From Apiotrichum sp. Y4204 (Eukaryota; Basidiomycota; Tremellomycetes; Trichosporonales; Trichosporonaceae): 64,000 nucleotides of DNA. How positions within the stretch are numbered: the first letter of the stretch is position 1; the number at the start of each line of letters is the position of its first letter. The translations under genes and the position numbers were made by a program. The stretch lies in NCBI GenBank assembly GCA_025531455.1, contig JAMYHL010000006.1:62001-126000 (forward strand), in the 5' to 3' direction. Below are positions 20,579 through 29,756 of this stretch, in pieces. The notes under the pieces were generated by a model. The model ran no database searches and had not been told where the DNA came from. It saw nothing but the letters and a program-made list of their open reading frames with translations.

Positions 20579-21109
20579 ATGAAGACCTCCTTCGCCCTCG
20601 CTGTCGCCATCCTTTCGAGCGTCGTCATGGCCGCTCCCGTCCTCGAGGAGCGTGAGGCCAACTCCGGCTGGGGCCAGGGTGGCTGTGGCGGCCACGCCTG
20701 CTGGAAGCGTGAGGCTGAGCCTGAGCCTGTCGTCGAGCGCGACAGCTGGGGCCGCGGCCCGTGCAGCGGGGAGGCCTGCTGGAAGCGCGAGGCCATGCCC
20801 GAGCCCGTCCCGGAGCCCGAGCCCATTCTCGAGGAGCGTGAGGCCAACTCCGGCTGGGGCCAGGGCGGTTGCGGTGGCCATGCCTGCTGGAAGCGTGAGG
20901 CTAAGGCTGAGCCTGAGCCTGAGCCTGTCGTCGAGCGCGACAGCTGGGGCCGCGGCCCGTGCAGCGGTGAGGCCTGCTGGAAGCGCGAGGCCATGCCCGA
21001 GCCCGTCCCTGAGCCCGAGCCCGTTCTCGAGGAGCGTGAGGCCAACTCCGGCTGGGGCCAGGGTGGTTGCGGTGGCCACGCCTGCTGGAAGCGCGAGGCT
21101 GAGGCCTAA
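20579..21109 (+). CDS. Secreted Kex2-processed repeat-peptide precursor (alpha-factor-like organisation)
   Basis: One 176-residue exon. Residues 1-19 form a signal peptide (MKTSFALAVAILSSVVMAA). The rest is an alternating A-B-A-B-A array. Peptide A (residues 26-42, 88-104, 154-170) is EANSGWGQGGCGGHACW; peptide B (55-68, 121-134) is DSWGRGPCSGEACW. Each copy is followed by a Lys-Arg Kex2 site and then an Glu-Ala-starting acidic spacer rich in Pro-Glu that ends in a single Arg, like the EA spacers trimmed by Ste13 in yeast alpha-factor. Each peptide has two Cys separated by four residues and ends CW, suggesting a small disulfide loop. The array repeats at 62 and 66 residues with near-identical DNA. 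This fits the KEP class (Kex2-processed repeat proteins) and recalls alpha-pheromone or dikaritin RiPP precursors. No Cys-aliphatic-aliphatic-X end is present, so it is not a canonical basidiomycete lipopeptide pheromone. The receptor or product is unknown. Confidence 0.85.
   Translation: MKTSFALAVAILSSVVMAAPVLEEREANSGWGQGGCGGHACWKREAEPEPVVERDSWGRGPCSGEACWKREAMPEPVPEPEPILEEREANSGWGQGGCGGHACWKREAKAEPEPEPVVERDSWGRGPCSGEACWKREAMPEPVPEPEPVLEEREANSGWGQGGCGGHACWKREAEA
20642..21097 (+). repeat. Tandem coding repeats of 186 and 198 bp
   Basis: The CTCGAGGAGCGTGAGGCC start of the unit recurs at 20642, 20828 and 21026. The 12-bp length difference comes from extra Glu-Pro spacer codons in the second unit. 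Copies are almost identical even at silent sites. Confidence 0.9.
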
Positions 21110-22232
21110 ACGCTTGATGCGGCCTTGATCCCGGCATTGGCGATCGACGTCCGGACTGGCTAACGTTTATCGCGTTTAACCATGGTGAGTACCCAGGCCT
21201 GTTACGTGATTGCCAGTCCACATGCTGAGACCATCTCCCAGATAGGCAACTCGCCAATTTTTCGTCTGCCTCCACCATCTTGATCGACATCGTACCGTAC
21301 TTTGGTCCACCCCTTCTTCCCAGACCCGTAGACACGTCACCATACTTGCCTCCATTGTCGTCTTCACTCTTGCCAACAGCCCTCTGCGAGACTGTTGTTA
21401 GTGATTTAAGTTGTTAGAAATCTTTATGCTAGGAAATTACTATCCATGTCGCACGTACGCATTCCAGCATTGAAACGGTCCTCCACCGGCTTTGGGCTAG
21501 ATCAGTGCGACCTGGCCAGATGACAAAGCCAGGATCATGCCGCGATCATCTCAAACACTCGAAGGAATGTCAGTCAGTGGTCGCGCTGCACTACCATAAC
21601 GCCACCCTTTGGCCTCCGCCTCTCCGATCTACACAACCCGAGACATTGTGAGATGCAAGCTTGGGACAATTTAGAGCAGCGGGGGCGTTACCGAGTCCCC
21701 GCGCTGACATGCTTGAATCCCAACCACTCAGCTTCACAACCTACTGGTCTCAGCCAGCGCCTTCTCAGAGTCCGGCTGGAACGGTGGCGGCGGAGCTGGA
21801 ACAGCGAACCTTAAGACACAAAGACTATGATATAAGAGCGAGCAGATCAGCCCAGCAATTCTGATCAGCCGCCAAGTAGTTTTGGAATTTACGAGCCCCA
21901 ATATTTCGAGAGAGCAAGCAGCAACACACTCATATGTCGTTCAAAACCCGAGTTCCTAGTCAGGCAGATGCAGATGGTTAGTGATTTGCGGGTGCTGTCA
22001 GCCGGTGAGGTAAGTAGATCATTATCCGTATCGTTTGAGGAGGGTGTTGAATGACATTGGTGCGACTGCGAGTGCTGGGAGGCTTTGACACGGATAACAG
22101 CTGATTGGTTGGTCAACGACGCGGAAACGACTTGAAGACACTTACAGATACAACATACATCACATTAGTTGCAATACAACATGGCTTGGTCCCATAATGA
22201 AAGTATGCAGCACAGCAAGAGCGAATGTCATT
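21110..22232. other. Intergenic region, nothing recognised
   Basis: 1.1 kb between the repeat-peptide gene and the 3' end of the Zn2Cys6 regulator. No domain or RNA gene was seen. Confidence 0.4.
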
Positions 22233-24557
22233 TCACACAGGTGCGGTGTTCAGAAAGTCGAAAGCCTCGCTGAGGTCGATGGGCCATTCTAGAATCAGGT
22301 CGTCGGGCAGTTGGAACTGGAACTCGTTTCCGTCGGCGGGCATGGGGGGAGGGTTGATCTTCAGCAGGTCAGCCCCCACGCCCCCTGAGGGAAAATCGCC
22401 GGGAGGGAGTGCTGCTACATCGTTGGGGGCGGACGGCGTCACATTGCTCGATGTCGCCGACCACGGCTGCGTTTCCGGCGAAACAGATACTTGCGGACGA
22501 TGTGCCCGTGACTCCTTCGTGCTAGTACGCATATTACTGTCCATGGACCCGGGAACGACTGGCGAGGTGGACGACCAAGCGGATGCGGGCAAGGCTGTAT
22601 GAAAGACCTGTTCCCGTCGAGACCTGTCTAATGCGGCAGTGGTCATATACTGATCGATACGGTAGACGTGGTCACGCAGCTTATCAGCAATACCGGGAAC
22701 AAAGCTGAGTGTCGACTCTAGTGAGGAGAGCAAATCGGCCATAGCGAGGAGGACATGGCGAACCTGGAGATACGACCAGTGTGATAGCGGCGACTGGATG
22801 ACGCTACCGAGAAGGTGCCCAACTCCAGCAAGATGGTGGAGCTACGTTGGTTAGCCAGCCCATCGAGGAGCCCGATAAGGGCACTCACAATTGGAGACGA
22901 AATAGCCTGTATGTACGCGGTCGGTACAGTAGAGAGAGCGTCAAGCAATTTCCCGGCCACAGCGCATCGCTTCTCTACCGTGGAATCCTGCAGAGCCATT
23001 ACGACCATCTTGACCGTCTGCATCGTCACAATAATATCCGCAGCTGCGGTCAGCCCACAGGTGGCAACGGACACCCACCTTGAAAGCCGAAACGATCCTC
23101 ATCCAAATTTCCCGTCACCGCCTTGGCCGTTTTGAACTGTGGTGGGAGCTCGTCGTAGAGCTTCTCCACCACATCCAACACCTCGTCAGGTGATGGTCGC
23201 GCGCGATCCAAGAACAAGGCTGTCACTCGCGACGTGTCGTTCGGAACCCGGCGTTGACGGACCTGATCAAGTGCGTGCTCGAGGATCCTATACAAGTCGT
23301 TGGTGAAGTTCCATCCCTGGATCCAAGAGATACGCGGCTCGCGGCCAGTCACAATGCCGTTTTCGGTGATATCCTCATCGTCCACCGCTGTAGGATACAG
23401 GACGGTACTTTGCAGTTCACGATGGCGGACAAGAAAACCCCATGTGGTGGCGGAGTAAACGTCGATACTGTACGCGCCCCAGAACAGTCGTCTCCGCTCC
23501 TGGATCTCCGTTTCGGGGAGCCCTGCTGGCCACCGTGCTTCGTTGTGAAACGCGTCACTCGCGCAGATTGTCATGTAATCGCCGAGATTCGTAGCCAACT
23601 GCGATACATGTCCATACTGGATGCACAACATGGCAAGAATGACCTTGGCGCGCTTGTAATCAAACGCAGTCGCTTGAGATAGATCGGACGGAAACGCTCG
23701 AGTCGCGGCGGTGTAGAACTTTTCTGAGATGGGCGCGTTGGATGGGAGCGCCCATGAATCACCCATGCTGCCTGCGCCATCTCGGAGGCGAGCCTCAGCA
23801 ATCGCGCAGACACTCATCACTGTTGCAAAAAAGGCGCGATCTTTAGTGTACCTCTGTGCTCTGACCTGCACTATGAAAGTGGGCCAGTGAAAGTACGGCA
23901 GCCTGTTGTTAGACGGGGCATGAGGCAAGAGACATCCATTTTACACATCTCTGACGTACATTGGGTAGACAATGCGATGGTAAGCATCCACAAGGTGTTC
24001 GATGACATCTGGGGCCGCGACGGCCTCATACGTCCATGTATCCGGGTCAACAGTCGTAGCCGCTCCATTGCCGTCCTCTCCAGAAGTGGGCAGAGTCCGG
24101 GGCACCGGCTGAGGATAGTGGTCAGCACCGACGGGCGGAGCAACTCACTCCGCGTCGCTTGACAGGGCGATTGTATGTACATTCTGACCCAAATGCAAAG
24201 CAGGGGCCGCACGTTGCTGGGTCAGCGGACGCCGAGCACTGTGAGTAGGATCAGTGCCAGCACTCGTGAGCATGGTTGTAGGTGTCAAGGAGGAGGTCAG
24301 ACTTTACAGAATGAGAGGAGGTCCAAAGGTTCGGCTCATCCCCTCACTGGTTTCCCGGAACCCGGATCCCGCGGCCGAAACACGACATGACATACCTTTA
24401 CGCCGCTTCGATGGCATCGGTCACACGCGCGCTGTAAAAGATTAGCAGACGCCTTGACTGGATTGTCTATCTGACGCACAGTGATTCTCCTTCGCTTCGC
24501 AGGCTGGGTGTTCGAGTCTTGGGGAGACGACGACTCGCGCGACGCGGATGGCGGCAT
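22233..24557 (-). CDS. Zn(II)2Cys6 transcription factor with fungal-specific middle domain
   Basis: Multi-exon gene on the minus strand, ATG at 24557. After a basic KRRRIT stretch comes a zinc cluster assembled across an intron: C-DR-C-HRSGVK-C-(8)-C-GP-C-FAFGSE-C, the canonical C-x2-C-x6-C-x8-C-x2-C-x6-C binuclear cluster, followed by an Arg-rich RPVKRRG linker. Further exons (about 23890-23080) encode the fungal_trans middle-homology region, with PYFHWPTF, AFFATVMSVCAIAEARL, RAKVILAMLCIQYG, and ERRRLFWGAYSIDVYSATTWG near the usual W-G/Y-D core. The 3' exons carry helical sequence, then a Ser/Pro-rich acidic tail with PDDLILEWPIDLSEAFDFL, a plausible activation domain. DNA-binding and regulatory function are established for the family; targets are unknown. 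A 51-nt intron just before the zinc cluster has no stop and is a multiple of three, so retention would still be in frame. Confidence 0.88.
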
Positions 24558-25096
24558 GGCCGTCGAACGGATATTGGGTCAAGAGATGAGCAGAGGATAG
24601 ATGCAGAGATGAATGGAAGTGTGTTACTTGGCTATTTGCTCTGTATGGCTTGTCCTCTGTACACAGTCCTCCTGTTGTGCTTGCCGACTTGGGGCGGGGC
24701 TCCCCACACTAAAAATCACGTGATCAACGAGACCGAGCACTATCCCACGGCAGTTGAGATCGTCAAAACTTGTCGGCAATGACCGAAAGATTGATTGCTC
24801 TGGCTTGCACTGCCGTCCTCTGGCCTCTGGCTGGGCCTTGGTGCCGACCGGTTACTCTGGCATCATGCACAACCGGGCGGGACGGCAATTTACACCGCAC
24901 CTGCAACACGAGGCCCACTCACTGTCCATGTCTGTAACACGGACAATCGTCGTCTCGTTTCTTTCATCTCATCTCACTTGCATATCCATCTCTCGAGCAA
25001 ATAACCATAAAAGCGCAAGCTGATACTTGTTTCGTTCCTGCCTCGGTCTCCATCTCAAATTCATCCTCTCGATCAACCCTCGCAAACGCTTTCAAG
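24558..25096. promoter_or_regulatory. Divergent promoter region, regulator and enoyl-CoA isomerase genes
   Basis: 539 bp shared upstream region. The part before 25097 is CT-rich (25030-25090), fitting a transcribed leader. No specific operator identified. Confidence 0.45.
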
Positions 25097-26142
25097 ATGG
25101 CTACTACCCACATGACGCTCTCGCGGCCCGCGCCCGCCATCTGGCAGATCTCGCTGCACTCGGGACAGGACAACCGTCTCTCTCCCGAGCTCCTTACTGA
25201 GCTCAGCGGCCTGTTGGACGTCGTCGAGGCCGAGTGGCGCAAGTCTGGCGGCGGTAGCCGCAAGTCCGCCGAGGCGAGCCCGACCAAGGGTGCCGGTGCG
25301 CTCATCCTCACCTCGGCTGTTCCCAAGTTTTTCTCCAACGGCCTCCACCCCAAGTCGCTTGGCGATGTTGGTGGCTTCTTCGAGAGTGAGTGGTGTGCGG
25401 GAAACTCAGACCGGAACCGAAGCATCTGAACCGTGGCCTGGTCCACCATGGCTAGGGTGCCCCGTAATGTCAGCGGGCCCCGCCGGCTGTCGTGGAAGCG
25501 GAAAGCAATACTGACCTCCACCGCAGATGTCTACGACCCTCTCATGTACCGTCTCATCACCTTCCCCCTCATTACTATCTCGGCGATTAACGGCCATGGT
25601 GAGTGCGCCATGTATATCGCGATCACTAACGGCAGCCTTTGCCGGCGGCATGGTCCTCGCGCTCTGCACTGACTTCCGCGTCATGACTGCTCACCGTGGC
25701 ATGATGTCGATGAACGAGATCTTCCTCGGTGTTCCCCTTCCCAACTCGTTCAACACCTGGCTTCGCCTCCGCCTGCCGTACCCTGCTCTCCGTGACACTC
25801 TTCTCGGCAAGCGCTGGGTCCAGTCCGAGCTCCTCGAGCACGGTATGATCGACGAGGTCGTCGACGACGCCGCACCCAACCAGAGTGCGCTTATCGACCG
25901 TGCCATTGCCATCGGCAAGGCTGAGGGCCCGAAGATTGCTCTTGGCGCCTGGGGCGGTATCAAGGTGAGAACTACAGGCCACAATAGAGGAGCAGTACTG
26001 ACCAGTACAGGAGGGCATGTTCTACCAGGTTCAGGACTCGTCGCGCGAGCAGCGCCAGCTCCTGCTGCCGCACATGCTCGAGAAGGCCTTCTGGGACCGT
26101 ATGGAGCGCCAGAAGGCTTCGGCTGCCCAGGCGAAGCTTTAA
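25097..26142 (+). CDS. Peroxisomal enoyl-CoA hydratase/isomerase family protein
   Basis: Four exons; splices at 25386/25527 (A|AT = N), 25600/25637 (G|CC = A) and 25963/26012 (phase 0). The crotonase fold signatures are clear: the oxyanion-hole element KFFSNGLHP, INGHAFAGGMVLALCTDFRVM (second oxyanion loop) and MNEIFLGVPLP, which carries the acidic residue used by delta3-delta2-enoyl-CoA isomerases. The C-terminus is QAKL, a type 1 peroxisomal targeting signal variant (A-K-L). The family catalyses double-bond shift or hydration of enoyl-CoA in beta-oxidation; peroxisomal location is inferred from the tail. The lack of a second catalytic Glu in the GHAFAGG region favours isomerase over hydratase, though not decisively. 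Confidence 0.87.
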
Positions 26143-26453
26143 GGCGGCCAAGAACTCATCTGCGCCATACCAAGCCCGCTTGTTGTACAAAGTTTCAGAG
26201 GTTCAGTAACGGAGTCGATCGTACCGATGCAACAGTTACGAAGCTGTGTTGTCCGTTCGCAGTGAATGGCCATGGACATTATGCGTCGGCTCCGCAGTTG
26301 GCATACGAGCATTCAATGTTGATCTTCAATGTGGGTCTATGCATCTTTAACGACCTTGGACGATAAGCCTCGATCTACCGCCAGCACGAGAGAAGGGATG
26401 ACTCCTGATGATGTCCCAGAAGTTTCCCCGCGCCAGCATCATTGACACTTGTC
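26143..26453. other. Convergent 3' region
   Basis: 311 bp between convergent stop codons; expected to hold 3' UTRs of the isomerase and ERG28 genes. Nothing else seen. Confidence 0.4.
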
Positions 26454-27158
26454 CTAAAGACCAAGGTAGTAGTTGCGCTGGGTGAGCATCCAGATAACGC
26501 CGGACGCTGTGTTGTCAGTCACTGCGGCATGGTAACTTCGCGGTCCAGGGGATGGTTCCCGTCTCATCGCCAGTGGACCACTATGCCACAGTAGTTCCAC
26601 ACTCACAGCCAATGATAAGAGGACCGATGCTGCCGCGGTTGGGCTTGACGGTGCCGAATACAAGCCACTCGGAGACGAAGTGAACGGTCGCGACGCCGAA
26701 CGCGCAGATCGCGAGCGTGTACAGTCTGCTGTCAGACGGGCCGCTGCCAGGCCACTCACCCAGGGTTCGAGATGTCGTATGCGGCAAGAGCACGCACCAC
26801 GGCAGCCATGGCAGTCCATGCGCTGAACAGGCGGCCTGCGAGCGGCGTCACTGCGGTGTGAGCGTTGCCTCCCGTGCCGTGCATAAAAGCCTAGAGGAGA
26901 TGGAACCGGCCGTCTCATCCAGCGGCCCGGCACCACGCACTCTGGTCAGGGTTGCCGCCGTACACCTCCTTGCTCTGCTTGAGCGTAAAGTAGTTCTGCA
27001 CGACATTGTACACGCTCGCAACCGAGGTGATCAGCAGCCAGTACGGGAGAACGCCGCCGCCAGCCGGGATCGAGGGAAGATCTGGTGTGAGTGTGACTGC
27101 GTTACGCGGCAGCCGGGGCTATGCAGAGCGATCTGCTCGTAGACGTACAGGCTGCCAT
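26454..27158 (-). CDS. ERG28: Ergosterol biosynthesis protein 28, scaffold of the C-4 demethylase complex
   Basis: About five small exons on the minus strand (ATG 27158; stop 26454-26456). The spliced protein contains LPYWLLITSVASVYNVVQNY, FTLKQSKEVYGG-NPDQ, TPLAGRLFSAWTAMAAVVR, AAYDISNPG, LYTLAICAFGVATVHFVSEW, LVFGTVKPNRGSIGPLIIG and VIWMLTQRNYYLG, which follow the Erg28 family in order and length. In yeast Erg28 is a small ER membrane protein that tethers Erg25, Erg26 and Erg27 in sterol C-4 demethylation. Four hydrophobic segments are visible. The first exon is only ten coding bases (ATG GCA GCC T), so the exact start is the least sure part. Transcribed head to head with CTU2 across 292 bp. 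Confidence 0.93.
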
Positions 27159-27450
27159 CTTGAGGAAGGTGAAGTGGTGAAGAGAGAAGTGTTATCTGGG
27201 TTGCACTTATGGCCCACCGCGAGCACGGTCGTACCATCGTTGTCGACGTGCATTCGTGCGGCACGGTATCAGCCGCGACGCGTGGCGGCAATGATCGCGC
27301 GATCGCGCTCAGTGCGCTCACTGTACTGTGCGCCACCAGATCAGCAAACCCGTCAATATTTTGGCCACCTCCACTTTTCAGGAATCACCAAATCTCCTTC
27401 ACGAACAGCAATCACCTTCATCACCACACCCTCGCTTCGGCCGCTACACC
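27159..27450. promoter_or_regulatory. Compact bidirectional promoter, ERG28 / CTU2
   Basis: 292 bp between two divergent start codons; no other gene can fit. CA/CT-rich toward CTU2. Confidence 0.6.
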
Positions 27451-29077
27451 ATGTCGTGCGCAAACCCCGATGAGGCTGCTGCAAAGCAGGTGATGCCTCG
27501 TGAGTGTGCTTTGAATCAAGGCGTTGCATACATTTGCTGACTCCAGGTCGCGAGCCCGTTCCCAAGGGCAAGTGTTCTCGTTGTCGTGAGGCCAGAAGCC
27601 TGTTTATCGTGCGCAGCGTCACGTTTTGCAAGTATGTCTACTGTTCTTGCAATCCTTAATTTCCCTCTTGCTGACGCGCCGCAGGAGCTGCTTTGAACAC
27701 AATGTCGGAACACGGCTAGCGCGCGTCCTGAACCCATCCTTGTTGCCGACTGGAAGCCAGAAGAAGGCATTCAATCTTCGCCCGACGCCACGAGATTCCG
27801 GAGTGGTCATCGCGCTCTCTGGCGGAGCAGGGAGTACGGCTTTATTGGAGCTGCTGGCTGATCGCGACTACTTTGCCAAAAACGAAGCAGCAGAGTTCGA
27901 CTACCGCAAGGGCGGCCGACCGCCGGTGTGGACGAAGGGGTACGCGGTCCATGTCGACTTTTCGGGCGTGGCGGCTGTCGCGAGTCAGACGGAGCGACTG
28001 CGGGCCTTCGTCGAAGACCGTGGATTGAGCTTTGTGGCTGTCAAAGCTGAGGACGCTTTTGATCCGGCCTTCCGGTCCCGCATCGCTCACAATGCGGATA
28101 AGGAAGCCGCGCGGAGCTTGAGCGTCAATCTGGCGGAGTCTCAGCTGCCGCTCGTATCCACTTCTTGCTCGACCTCTTCAACGACGCCGCTGGGGCAACT
28201 CCAGGCGCTACTCGCAGCGCTCCCGCCGCCCTCGCGACCGGCATTCCTGGAGAATATCCTCGACGCACTGCTCGCGAGTGTCGCGGAGACACTTCCGAAC
28301 ATCTCCCACCTTCTGGTCGGCGAGACATCCACCAGGGAGGCTCAGCGCGTCATATCGGGGACAGCATCCGGGCGCGGATGGGCACTCCCCCTTGAGCTGG
28401 CGCGGAGCCGCGCGCTGCCGAACCACGTTGTGCGCATCAAAGCAATGAAGGAAGTGTCGTTGAAGGAGGCGGCGATCTGGTGCCATGGCCGTGGTCTGTC
28501 CACGTTCAATGAGCGGCGGTGGGATTCTACTGCTGGTGGAGCACGGAGAGATGCGAGAGGCAAGGGTACTATTGCCAGTATAGAGGCCCTCACAGAACGT
28601 ACGTCGAGATTGCTTCACAGCTGCTGACTCTCAGGCTTCGTTGCGAGCTTGAGCGTCACCCATCCGTCGACCGTCACGACCATCAACAAAACAGGCGACA
28701 AACTGCGATTCACAGGCGACTTGAACGGACCCATCTGTCCCGTCTGCGAGATGTGGGTTGTGCAACATGTGCGACGCTGACATTGCAGGCCAGTTGACCC
28801 ATCCGCAACGGAGTGGAAAGCAAATGCGGCTCTCACCTCCCTCCCTGGCCGCGGACTACCGGCCGACGAGCCTGCGCAGACCTCTGAGAAGACCAAGCTG
28901 GCACCGTTGCTGTGCTATGCCTGCTTGACGACGTTCACACCCCTGTCAGCAGCGCAGCGCGACCGGCCGACAGACCAGGCGGTCGCCCTCCCAGTCTGGA
29001 TCGGCGAGCGAGTTTTTCACCGCTCCATGACCCGGACCGAGATGAAGGCGCAGGTGGCGGAGTTTCTGCTAGAGTAG
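27451..29077 (+). CDS. CTU2: Cytoplasmic tRNA 2-thiolation protein 2 (Ctu2/Ncs2)
   Basis: Five exons. The spliced N-terminus MSCANPDEAAAKQVMP leads to a C-x2-C (KGKCSRCR) and, across an intron, C-KSCF, as in Ctu2. A degenerate PP-loop follows (VVIALSGGAGSTALLELL), then a long Rossmann-like ATP-pyrophosphatase domain with HVDFSGV and LLVGETSTREAQRVISGTASGRGWALPLE. The C-terminal exons contain a second zinc-like cluster (GPICPVCEMPVDP ... CYACLTTF). Ctu2 partners Ctu1/Ncs6 to thiolate U34 of tRNA Lys, Glu and Gln in the cytosol. Splices verified at 27499/27547, 27630/27685, 28599/28635 and 28752/28789 region. Stop TAG 29075-29077. Confidence 0.92.
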
Positions 29078-29756
29078 CAGCAGTTGTACATGTATGGCAT
29101 GTAGTTTAGTGCATGGAGAGTGCGTTGAGCGAGGACACTCTGGCAACATACGAGGTTAGCGATCTCTACGCTCGCTGTTCGAGGTCCTGCCAAGAGTGAT
29201 CAGGCTGAGCCTTGAACACCCTCGACTCATGCATGACCTATGACCGAGAACCCGACCAGCCCCGACCAACGCCAAACCTTCACCAGGAGACCAGGAGCCA
29301 GGAGACGCGGAGGCGCAAGCTCAGTAGTTCGGGAGGCGATCGCCGCCCTTACCCGCTGATCCGGCTGATCCTCCTGATCGGCGTGGGCGCGTGGGCAGGC
29401 TGCGGAATCTGATTCCGTTTATTGGCGCATTACATAAAATCCCAACCCACAGACTCTGGCGCGTCTAGACTCGACCCGAATGATTTCTTTTTCACAGGAA
29501 GCGGCCCAAGTGTGGCCCCCTTGCGGCTCGGACCAGTCGGATGGCAAAAACAACCAGCCCCCAAACAACAACTCGCAACTCTTGCACCTTCTCACACCGT
29601 TCTCGCCACCACCATCCCATCCATCCTCATCATCACTTTCGACGACACATCTCACTCTAGAATTTCCCAAATCTCGTATCCATATCCATATCCCTCCGAA
29701 ATCTCACTCTCCCCTACTCCCCACCCATCCCCACTCGTGAGAGAGGGCCGGATCCC
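29078..29756. promoter_or_regulatory. Upstream region and CT-rich leader of the alpha-actinin gene
   Basis: 679 bp. From about 29560 to 29740 it is strongly C/T/A-rich with few G, like a fungal transcribed 5' leader. No other gene recognised. Confidence 0.4.
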
